From Streptomyces bambusae (GTDB lineage: Bacteria; Actinomycetota; Actinomycetes; Streptomycetales; Streptomycetaceae), in the NCBI RefSeq assembly GCF_020532645.1, contig NZ_JAJAUZ010000014.1, positions 62,001 through 126,000 of the forward strand: a DNA stretch of 64,000 bases, read 5' to 3'. This document shows positions 52,083 through 59,090 of the stretch, in pieces; positions within the stretch are counted from its first letter, which is position 1, and each line of letters starts with the position of its first letter. The position numbers were made by a program, and so were the translations under genes. The notes beneath the pieces are model-generated. The model was given only the letters and a program-made list of their open reading frames with translations, searched no databases and was not told the origin of the DNA.

Positions 52083-52110
52083 GAAAAGAAAACCGGTTAG
52101 TACGTATCTT
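52083..52110. promoter_or_regulatory. ARE-like operator 2 (AfsA gene promoter)
   Basis: Minus-strand reading AAGATACGTACTAACCGGTT followed by TTCTTTTC matches the ARE consensus almost perfectly. It lies about 62 bp upstream of the AfsA-type start. Confidence 0.82.
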
Positions 52111-52171
52111 ATGAGTCGTGGGGTCCAAACGGGGGGCCCTCGACCATCCAACGTCGCGCGGAGAGGTCCCC

Positions 52172-53185
52172 ATGACCCTGATGACGCTTCAGCAGGCAGC
52201 CACGTCTTCCGTCCGGTCGACGGCCACTGAATGTGGTGCGGGCCTGGCGGGGGCGCTCCTGACGACCACCGTCCCGCGGGAGTACGTCCACCGCGCCTGC
52301 CACGCGGAGGTCTTCCTGACGGGAGCCCGCAAGATCGACGACCGCAACTTCGCGCTCACCGGTCAGTGGCCCCGGGCGCACACCTTCTTCACCAGCGCGG
52401 ACGGGCGTCGCCACGACCCCCTTCAGGCTGCCGAAACGCTTCGCCAGGTGGGGCTGTTCTTGGCGCACGCGGAGTTCGGCGTCCCGCTCGGGCACAAGTT
52501 CATCATCTGGGACATGGACTTCACCGTCTGCCACGAGGAGCTGGCCATCGGGGCGGCCCCCAGCGACCTCGAGCTGCGTGCCGAATGCACGGACATGAGC
52601 TGGCGGGGCAACCGGCTCGCCGCCTTCACCATGCGCGCCACGGTCTACCGCGACGGCAGGATGGCCGCCACCGGAAGCGGCAGGTTCACCTGCCTCTCCG
52701 CGGCCAGCTACCGCCGGATCCGCGCCGGGAAGCTGGCTGACGACGGTGCGCCGACGCCCGTCGTCAACCGGACCTCCCTGGTCGCCCCGGCCCTCGTGGG
52801 CAGGCTGAACCCGTTCGACGTGGTGCTTGCCACCGAGGGCGACGTGCCCGGCCGCTTCCGCGTCATCCCCGACCCCGCACACCCCATCCTCTTCGACCAC
52901 GGCGGCGACCACCTCCCCGGCATGGTCATCCAGGAGGCTGCGCGCCAGGCGGCCTGTGCGGTGTCGGACCCCGAGTTCTTCGCCCTCAGTTCCGTCTCCA
53001 CCACCTTCCACAGGTACGCCGAACTCGACAGCCCGCTCTGGGTGGACGCCGAGCTGCTGCCCACGCAGCGCCCTGGTGAGCTGCGGGTCCAGGTGACCTT
53101 CCACCAGGACGGCGAACAGGTTGCCTCTTCTGTCCTCACCGGCCTCGACCCGCAGGCTTCGGCGCACCTGAAGCCGGCCGCCTGA
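52172..53185 (+). CDS. AfsA-type gamma-butyrolactone/butenolide synthase
   Basis: 337 aa from ATG 52172 with GGAGAGG. AfsA proteins have two hot-dog-like repeats. The first here is PREYVHRACHAEVFLTG to FIIWDMDFTV, the second LNPFDVVLATEG to ISFHHYAEL-like FHRYAELDSPL. DHGGDHLPGMVIQEAARQAA is the family's most conserved segment. The enzyme joins a beta-ketoacyl group to dihydroxyacetone phosphate to begin signal synthesis. Control by ARE2 and the receptor at 50911 forms a complete sensing loop with the P450 and SDR. Confidence 0.93.
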   Translation: MTLMTLQQAATSSVRSTATECGAGLAGALLTTTVPREYVHRACHAEVFLTGARKIDDRNFALTGQWPRAHTFFTSADGRRHDPLQAAETLRQVGLFLAHAEFGVPLGHKFIIWDMDFTVCHEELAIGAAPSDLELRAECTDMSWRGNRLAAFTMRATVYRDGRMAATGSGRFTCLSAASYRRIRAGKLADDGAPTPVVNRTSLVAPALVGRLNPFDVVLATEGDVPGRFRVIPDPAHPILFDHGGDHLPGMVIQEAARQAACAVSDPEFFALSSVSTTFHRYAELDSPLWVDAELLPTQRPGELRVQVTFHQDGEQVASSVLTGLDPQASAHLKPAA

Positions 53186-53229
53186 CCGGTCGCCCGGGCC
53201 GCCACCCGTACGAGCCGGTACCTCTTTGC

Positions 53230-53264
53230 GCCCGGTCCCCGCCATGTGCGGGGACCGGGCTTTT
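53230..53264 (+). terminator. Intrinsic terminator after the AfsA-type gene
   Basis: A perfect 13-bp stem (GCCCGGTCCCCGC with GCGGGGACCGGGC) with loop CATGT and TTTT, 45 bp after the stop codon. Confidence 0.9.
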
Positions 53265-53540
53265 GACGTTCCGGTCGCGGGGTCGGGATTAGGAATCGGG
53301 GCTTCCGGTTTTTGGGGGTGTGGGGTGCGGCCGCCGCGGGTCCGGCGCGGGCGGGCCGGCCGGCCGGGGAGGAGAGGACTTCGGCCTCCAGGGGCACCCG
53401 AGAGGTTCTCAAGTGCGCCTTGAGCGACCCTCCAGGGAAGGGCCACATGCTCGGCTGCGTCGCGTCCGTGCAGGTGCCGCCGTGGCCGGATCGGGGCCGT
53501 CCCGTCAGCACGGCTGCACGTCGCAGCAATGGAGCCCGGG

Positions 53541-54197
53541 ATGGCGAGACAGGAGCGCGCGCTGCACACGCGCCGCGCGTTGATCGAGGCAGCCGCCGAG
53601 GTGTTCCACCGCGAGGGGTTCGAGCCGACCGTGCTGGCCGCCGTCAGCGCCCGGGCCGGGGTGAGCACCGGTGCCCTGCACTTCCACTTCGCCGGCAAAG
53701 GTGAACTGGCCGCCGCGGTGGAGGCCGTGGCCGCGGAGCGGCTCGGACGGCTCACGGCGGACGGAGCCGGCCGACTCGACCCGTCGGGTCCGTGCGGCCC
53801 GTCCGGGGAGGACGTGCTCCAGGCGCTGATCGATGCCACCCATGCCCTGGCCCGGGCGCTGGAGGGCGACGCCGTGCTGCGGGCCGGCTTCTCCCTCTCC
53901 GGGTCACGCGGCCGGCGCGCGCCGGCGGTCGACCTGCGCGGCGAGTGGCAGCAGTGGGTGCGCGCGGTCCTCGTGCGGGCCGGCGAGCGGGGCGCGTTGG
54001 CGCCCGGTGTGACGGCGGACGATGCGGCCGTCCCGGTCGTGGCCGCAACCGTCGGCATCGAGGTGCTGGGCCGGTCCGGTGTGCGGTGGCTCAGTACGGC
54101 CGTCCTCACCCGGTTCTGGGCCCTGCTCCTGCCGAACCTGGCCGCGGAGCCCGTCCAAGCCCGACTGGCCGCCGGGGGGACGGAGAGCGCGCGCTGA
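53541..54197 (+). CDS. TetR regulator, butyrolactone-receptor-like (pseudo-receptor candidate)
   Basis: 218 aa from ATG 53541, with GGAG inside the upstream ATGGAGCCCGGG stretch (an ATG at 53529 is an alternative). LHTRRALIEAAAEVFHREG, LAAVSARAGVSTGALHFHF is an ArpA-like DNA-binding domain. The ligand domain is divergent, with AFSLSG-like GFSLSGSRG and no clear pocket tryptophan match except EWQQWVRAV. Streptomyces loci often have a true receptor plus a pseudo-receptor that binds antibiotics; this gene is a candidate for the latter. No ARE is visible in front of it. Confidence 0.87.
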   Translation: MARQERALHTRRALIEAAAEVFHREGFEPTVLAAVSARAGVSTGALHFHFAGKGELAAAVEAVAAERLGRLTADGAGRLDPSGPCGPSGEDVLQALIDATHALARALEGDAVLRAGFSLSGSRGRRAPAVDLRGEWQQWVRAVLVRAGERGALAPGVTADDAAVPVVAATVGIEVLGRSGVRWLSTAVLTRFWALLLPNLAAEPVQARLAAGGTESAR

Positions 54198-54315
54198 ACC
54201 GTCCTCGACCGGACGCACTTGAAAACCCGCACTCCGGTATGTTTGGATCATCAGGTCGATGCCGCGCGGTTCCGGGGTCGCGCCTCCGCCGGCGTGGCCC
54301 CGGGCCGCGCTCCTT

Positions 54316-54346
54316 CCCCTCGCACCGTGGGTGCGAGGGGATTTTT
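54316..54346 (+). terminator. Intrinsic terminator after the second TetR gene
   Basis: A 10-bp stem (CCCCTCGCAC with GTGCGAGGGG), 5-base loop, then ATTTTT, 119 bp after the stop codon. Confidence 0.88.
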
Positions 54347-54460
54347 CGTTTTTGCCGGGCCTGGTGGAGAGGGGCTCGGGGGTGTCGGGGCCGGTGGCCG
54401 CGGCGCTGAAACAGTCGGGGCGGTTTGGTACGGGGCGGGCTGTTGCCCGGGTCGCCCGCC

Positions 54461-54814
54461 TCAGACCGTGTCGTCGCGGGTGACCGTGCGGTGCAGGAGG
54501 GTCCAGTCGCCCGGCTCCGCGGCCGGGGCGAGGACGTCCTCCAGCACGCGGACGTGCAGTCCCTTCCGGGCGGCGCCGCGCGGCGTGGACACCAGGGCGC
54601 TGCACCGGGTGTGGACCGTGCCGTCCGGCTGCGGCCGGGCGTCGAGCATGCCGATCCAGTGCCGGGCCGCGCCGTCGCCGGCGGCGCGCTGCGCCTCCTC
54701 GGCGTCGAACAGCCGCATCTGGCGGTCGTAGAAGCGCTGGACCTGCCCGTACAGCGCGGCGAACGCGGGGTCCGCCGCCGTGGTCCGGGTGCCGCCGAGC
54801 ATCTCGATGGTCAT
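54461..54814 (-). CDS. Small SnoaL-like protein (117 aa)
   Basis: ATG 54814 follows GGAGGAGG by about 11 bases. The N-terminal helical part (ALYGQVQRFYDRQMRLFD) and WIGMLDARPQPDG, followed by strands (VHTRCSALVST, DWTLLHRTV), resemble the cone-shaped NTF2/SnoaL_4 fold. That fold is used by polyketide cyclases and hydroxylation helpers and by small subunits of dioxygenases. It is last in the polyketide operon, downstream of the ACCase epsilon-like gene, separated by a repeat. A cyclase or a binding function is possible; similarity is weak. Confidence 0.55.
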   Translation of the reverse strand: MTIEMLGGTRTTAADPAFAALYGQVQRFYDRQMRLFDAEEAQRAAGDGAARHWIGMLDARPQPDGTVHTRCSALVSTPRGAARKGLHVRVLEDVLAPAAEPGDWTLLHRTVTRDDTV

Positions 54815-55318
54815 CTCGTCTGCCTCCTCCTCCATGGCCTGTCCCATGGACGTGGACAGTGTGTGAGGGGGCGTTGGAGCCCGCTTCGAGCCCTCCTCAA
54901 GCGGCCTGCCCGGAGCGCCTGCCGGGCGGCCGCCGGGTACGCCCGTCCCGCGACGCCCCGGCCCGCTGCCCGCCGCCTGCGTCCGTCGCACGGCGGCACC
55001 CCGCGCCTCCCGCTCTCTGTCCCGCCGCGGGCCGTGTCTCCTGCGCTCTGTCCCGCCGCGGGCCGTGTCTCCTGCGCTCTGTCCCGCCGCGGGCCGTGTC
55101 TCCTGCGCTCTGTCCCGCCGCGGGCCGTGTCTCCTGCGCTCTGTCCCGCCGCGGGCCGTGCCTCCTGCGCTCTGTCCCGCCGCGCCCCCGCTCCCCGCCC
55201 CGCTGGCCCCGCCCCGACGGCCTCCCCGCCCACCCCCGTACGGCTTCCCCCGGCACGCCGAAGCCGCCCGGGCCGGGGGACCGGCCGGGGCGGCTTCGGG
55301 GGTGGCAGGGCTACCGGG
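54815..55318. other. Long gap dominated by a 31-bp tandem repeat
   Basis: 504 bp between two minus-strand genes. The repeat fills 55015-55184. The rest is GC-rich without a convincing gene; open frames across it arise from the repeat. Confidence 0.7.
55015..55184. repeat. Minisatellite, six copies with 31-bp period
   Basis: CTCTGTCCCGCCGCG starts at 55015, 55046, 55077, 55108, 55139 and 55170, with GGCCGTGTCTCCTGCG between. The period is not a multiple of three, so it is not a coding repeat. Copies are almost identical. Confidence 0.9.
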
Positions 55319-55645
55319 TCAGGAGGCCCAGGAGCCGGGGGCGACGAACGGCGGGCGGCGGCGCGGCGGGAGCCGGTGGATCCGGGCCCCCGGGCGGGCG
55401 GCCGCCCGGTCCGCGTCCTCGCGCTGCCGGATCCGGGCGGCGAGCAGCACCGCCAGGGTGGCGACCTCCTCGGCCGTCGGATTGCCCTTGGTGATGCGGA
55501 TCGAGGCCGCCAGTGCCAGGGCGGCCGCGTCGTCGACGAGGGCGGGGACGGGAACGGCGGCGGTCACGGCGGGACGCTCCCGCCCCTGCGGCCGGGCTGC
55601 GGAGGGTGCTCGGTGCACAGCATGGCTTTCCTCGGCGATGCTCAT
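55319..55645 (-). CDS. Acyl-CoA carboxylase epsilon subunit-like protein
   Basis: 108 aa from ATG 55645. IRITKGNPTAEEVATLAVLLAAR followed by a Pro/Arg linker and the end FVAPGSWAS matches the short epsilon subunits of actinobacterial acyl-CoA carboxylases (residues roughly 50-72 and 100-108). Epsilon binds the beta subunit and raises acetyl- or propionyl-CoA carboxylation. No alpha or beta subunit is visible, so it would work with a complex encoded elsewhere, raising malonyl-CoA supply for the polyketide synthase. Confidence 0.82.
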   Translation of the reverse strand: MSIAEESHAVHRAPSAARPQGRERPAVTAAVPVPALVDDAAALALAASIRITKGNPTAEEVATLAVLLAARIRQREDADRAAARPGARIHRLPPRRRPPFVAPGSWAS

Positions 55646-55996
55646 ACGGGCCCTTTCGACACAGAGGCACCGGCTGCGGCCGGTGTCGCGTCAGCATCCG
55701 AGGCGGTGCTCAAGGAACGCTCGAATCCGCCTGCAGCAGCGGAAGAGACGGGCCGGACCCGCGTCGGCCGGGCGCGGGCATGCCGGTGCCCCGCTGCCCG
55801 TGCGTGGGGGACGACGGGGGCAGCGAGGCAAGTGGAGCGGCATGCTCCCGGCCGGGGGAACCGGGAACCGGCCGCACACCCGAGTCTCCTCCCGGGAACT
55901 CGGACGAGCCTGGAGCGGCGGCCGCAGCAACGCTGGTGCGGCCACCGCCCCCAGGCCCGCCCGGGTTCCGAAGAAGGAGCCGGCGGTCGGGGGGTG
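55646..55996. other. Gap of 351 bp without a recognisable gene
   Basis: Between the PPTase stop and the epsilon-like start. No conserved open frame, repeat or hairpin stands out; it may hold a promoter for the downstream small genes. Confidence 0.5.
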
Positions 55997-56896
55997 TCAG
56001 CGCTGGTCCAGGAGGCCCGACACCATCGTCAGGAAGTTCTCGTCGAGCATCGTCGACGCCGACGTGTCGCGGGACGAGCCCAGGCCCGTGTCGTGGCAGG
56101 CGACGCTGACCAGGAAGCGGTCCAGCACCGGGTACGTGCCGAAGGCCCACTCGCCGGTGGCCGCCGGAGTGCCGTCCGGGGCCAGCAGACCGGTCTCGCC
56201 GCCGCTGCCGTTCGAGAACCCGAACTCCGAGAAGCCCAGCCGCAGGCCCTGGCCGAGCGCCTTCGTATAGGCCTCCTTCAGCGTCCACAGCCGCAGCATC
56301 GCCGCCGGCTGCTCCGCCTCCGGCAGCGCCCCCAGCTCGGCCTTCTCCGCCGCCGTGCACACCTGGTCCTGGAGCAGCCGGAACGACAGCCGGCGGCCCG
56401 CCGGTTCGGTGTCGATGCCGATCCGGCCGGTGCTGCTGATGCCCACCGCGATCAGGTCGTCCGTGTGCGTCAGGCTCACGTCGATCTGGTCGAACCCCCG
56501 CAGGTACGGCCGCCCGCCGATCTTGTACGCGAGGTCCAGGTCGGTCGGGTCGGTGCCGAGCGCCGCCGCCGCCGTGTACTTGACCGCCAGCCGGGACGCG
56601 ACGAACCGGAAGCGGATCGTCGCGTCGGTGGTCTGCCGGTAGCGCAGCCAGTCCCGGCCCAGCAGCCGGCGCAGCGCCGGCTCCGCGAGCGCCGCCGTCA
56701 GCCACTCGCCCCATGTCGTGTACACCGCCGCATTGCCGCGCAGGGCCATGCCCTGCGCCACCTCGTCCCACGGGCCGGCCGGCCCGCTGACGTGGATGGG
56801 CGCGCTGATCCGGTGCGCGTGGTCCGCGGTCGCGGTCGCGGTCGCGGCCGAGTCCGGGTCCGACAGGTCCGCCAGGTCCGTCAGGACGTCGGTCAA
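55997..56896 (-). CDS. 4'-phosphopantetheinyl transferase, Sfp type (2)
   Basis: 299 aa from a TTG at 56896 after AAGGAG. IGGRPYLRGFDQIDVSLTH, RIGIDTEP (Asp metal ligand) and LRLWTLKEAYTKALGQGL (Lys-Glu-Ala) are present. It is longer than the PPTase at 15469, with an extra N-terminal segment of about 60 residues and a C-terminal extension. It lies in the operon with the acyl-CoA dehydrogenase and polyketide cyclases, so it probably primes the type II ACP. Two distinct PPTases support two carrier-protein systems in the region. Confidence 0.92.
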   Translation of the reverse strand: MTDVLTDLADLSDPDSAATATATADHAHRISAPIHVSGPAGPWDEVAQGMALRGNAAVYTTWGEWLTAALAEPALRRLLGRDWLRYRQTTDATIRFRFVASRLAVKYTAAAALGTDPTDLDLAYKIGGRPYLRGFDQIDVSLTHTDDLIAVGISSTGRIGIDTEPAGRRLSFRLLQDQVCTAAEKAELGALPEAEQPAAMLRLWTLKEAYTKALGQGLRLGFSEFGFSNGSGGETGLLAPDGTPAATGEWAFGTYPVLDRFLVSVACHDTGLGSSRDTSASTMLDENFLTMVSGLLDQR

Positions 56897-57023
56897 GGGG
56901 CTCTCCTTCCGTGCTGCTGGTGCTTGTGCTGCTCGTGTTCGTGCTCGTGCCGGTGCCCGGTGTGCCGGCCGTGCGGTGCGCAGCGCACCGCCGAGCAGGG
57001 CGCCCGGCCGGTCCGCGGCCGGT

Positions 57024-58787
57024 TCACTGCGCGAGCTCCGTCGCGTCCAGGTCGCAGCTGCGGCCCGAGCGGTAGCGGCGCATCAGCTCCTCCAGCACCT
57101 GCTCCATGCAGCCGTCCGGCAGGTCCGGCACCGGGATCCCGAGCCGGCCGCCGAGCCGGGCCAGCGCGAGCACCGCCCAGGCCGGGGCGGCCAGGAACGG
57201 GTCGCTGCCGTCCTGCCCCTCCCAGGTGCCGAGGACCGAGGCGGCCGCCAGGACCAGCGCGTACCGGTCGCTGAGCACGCACAGCGCCGGGTCCATGAGG
57301 GAGGCCGCGCTGCCGTGTGCGGGGATCGCCCGGCAGCGCTCGCGCAGGGCGCGCAGCTCGCCGACGAACCCCTCCGCGAGGTCCGCGAGGAACGCCAGCT
57401 GGCCGCCGACCCCGCGCACCTCGGCCAGCCGGGCCGCCGACTCCACGAGCGACGCGGCGAGGAAGTCGCCGCCGTCCGCGATGCCCAGCAGCCGGTAGTC
57501 GAGGACCGGCAGCGAAGCGCCGGTGCGGAACAGCTCGGCCGGCGGCTCCTCCTCGCGGAACCACGCGCGTTCCGCGAGGGTCCGCAGCTGGGGCACGATC
57601 ACGGCCTGGCAGGACGCCGTGCCGGCGTGTCCGAGACCGGCCACCGGCAGGTCGCGGGAGAGCTTGTCGAGGGCCCCGTACTCGGGTGTGCCGCGCTGGT
57701 AGCCGCGCGAGCCGAGCACCGTCGCCAGCTCCTCCAGGTCCTCCCGCAGCAGGTCCGGCACCACGTACTTCACGGCAGCCGCGAGGACGTGCGTACGGTC
57801 CGGCAGCAGGCTGAGGGCGCGCAGCGCGACCGTGGCCATGCTGTCGCACGCCAGCATGTCGGCGAACACCCCGGCGAGCGGCTTGTGCCAGCGGCGGGCC
57901 AGCGGCCGGCTGCGGCCGGTGGTGGCCGCGCGCACCGCCGAGTGCAGCACCGTGTCCACCGCGGCGACGGCCGTCGAGGCGATGACGCAGCGGTTCACCT
58001 GGTACGTGCGCAGCGCGAGCGCCACGCCCTCGCCGGGCCGGCCGACGAGCGCACTGCCGGGCACCGCGCAGTCCGTGAACTCCAGGCCGGAGAACAGGTT
58101 GCCGCGCATGCCGGTGGTCGGGACCCGCGGCAGGTGGCCGATGCCGGCGGTCTCGGCCGGGTCCACGAGCAGCACCGAGTGGCTGTACGGGGTACGGGCC
58201 GGGTCGGTGCGCGCGTACACGACGTACGCCTGGGCCCGGGCGGCGTTGATGATGACGTCCTTGCGGCCGTTGAGCTCGTAGCCGCCGCCGGGTGCGGCGC
58301 CGGCCGTGAACTCGTCGCGCAGGATGTCGTTCGCGTGCGCCATCTCGTGGTGCACGATCGAGGCGCGGCCGCCGCCGAGCATCATGTCGGCGGTGAACCG
58401 GCGCTGTGCGGGGGTGCCGGCCGCCCACACCGCGGAGGTCGCGAACAGCGAGGTGATCCCGTAGCCGAAGCCGAGGGCGAGGTCGCGGCGGAACACCGGG
58501 CGCAGCACCTTCGCCAGGTGGTCGGCGCGGGTCAGCCGGCCGCCGAACTCGGCCGGCACGAACTCGGCGCTCAGCCCGAACTCGGTGAGCAGCTGCTCGG
58601 TGGCCTCCGGCGGGTGCCGCTGCTCGTCGGCGGCGAACAGGGCGCCGAGCCCGTGCGGGTTGGCGGGGTCGTAGGGGTCGCCGAGCTGTGCCTCCAGCCG
58701 GGCGGCACGGCGCAGCGGCGCGAGCGGCTCGGCGGTGCCGGCCTCTCTGGCGGACGTGTCGTGGATTTCGGTGGTGACCATGGTCAC
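57024..58787 (-). CDS. Large acyl-CoA dehydrogenase-like flavoprotein 2
   Basis: 587 aa from GTG 58787 after AAGGAG, about 200 residues longer than an ordinary acyl-CoA dehydrogenase. The core has FGGRLTRADHLAKVLRPVF, a central strand pair with LNGRKDVIINAARAQAYVV and GRPGEGVALALRTYQVNRC. The extra C-terminal part (after about residue 400) is helical, as in acyl-CoA oxidases or very-long-chain forms. It sits between the condensation-domain protein and the PPTase. It may desaturate an acyl starter or side chain. Confidence 0.85.
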   Translation of the reverse strand: MTMVTTEIHDTSAREAGTAEPLAPLRRAARLEAQLGDPYDPANPHGLGALFAADEQRHPPEATEQLLTEFGLSAEFVPAEFGGRLTRADHLAKVLRPVFRRDLALGFGYGITSLFATSAVWAAGTPAQRRFTADMMLGGGRASIVHHEMAHANDILRDEFTAGAAPGGGYELNGRKDVIINAARAQAYVVYARTDPARTPYSHSVLLVDPAETAGIGHLPRVPTTGMRGNLFSGLEFTDCAVPGSALVGRPGEGVALALRTYQVNRCVIASTAVAAVDTVLHSAVRAATTGRSRPLARRWHKPLAGVFADMLACDSMATVALRALSLLPDRTHVLAAAVKYVVPDLLREDLEELATVLGSRGYQRGTPEYGALDKLSRDLPVAGLGHAGTASCQAVIVPQLRTLAERAWFREEEPPAELFRTGASLPVLDYRLLGIADGGDFLAASLVESAARLAEVRGVGGQLAFLADLAEGFVGELRALRERCRAIPAHGSAASLMDPALCVLSDRYALVLAAASVLGTWEGQDGSDPFLAAPAWAVLALARLGGRLGIPVPDLPDGCMEQVLEELMRRYRSGRSCDLDATELAQ

Positions 58788-58925
58788 GGGCTCAGCTCCT
58801 TCGTCGCTGGACTCGCCGTTGCTGGTGGTCCGGGGCTGGTCCGTCCTTTGTTCAAGGGGACTCCAGGGTCACGAAGTTCACTCGACACCGGCTCGAGGCC
58901 GCCTGTAGTCGTGCCGGATCCTCGA

Positions 58926-59090
58926 CGGTGCGGGGCCTCCGCCCCCGTTCCCCCTGCGCCTCAAACGCCGGCGGGGCTGGGAGGTGCGTGGCGGGGCTGG
59001 AAGGTGCGCGGCGGGGGGTGGGCGCAGCGCGGTTTCGGGGGCTCCGCCCCCGGACCCCCGCGCCTCAAACGCCGGCGGGGCTGGAAGGTG
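58926..59090. repeat. Two copies of the dispersed Streptomyces repeat
   Basis: GGGGCCTCCGCCCCC...AACGCCGGCGGGGCTGG at about 58926-58980 and GGGGGCTCCGCCCCCGG...AACGCCGGCGGGGCTGG at about 59036-59085. The second copy contains the stop codon of the condensation-domain gene and its last codons. Confidence 0.85.

Larger units (their letters stand above)
51601..52171. promoter_or_regulatory. Divergent regulatory region between receptor and AfsA-type gene
   Basis: 571 bp, the longest AT-richer gap in the window. It has an ARE-like operator near each end (51643-51669 and 52083-52110). The middle holds no recognisable gene. A fold-back stretch around 51880-52000 could encode a leader, but I see no clear signal. 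Confidence 0.7.

Noticed and set aside
54811..55256. Minus-strand frames encoding repeated Arg/Gln-rich units
   Set aside because: They are produced by the 31-bp repeat; the period shifts frame in each copy.
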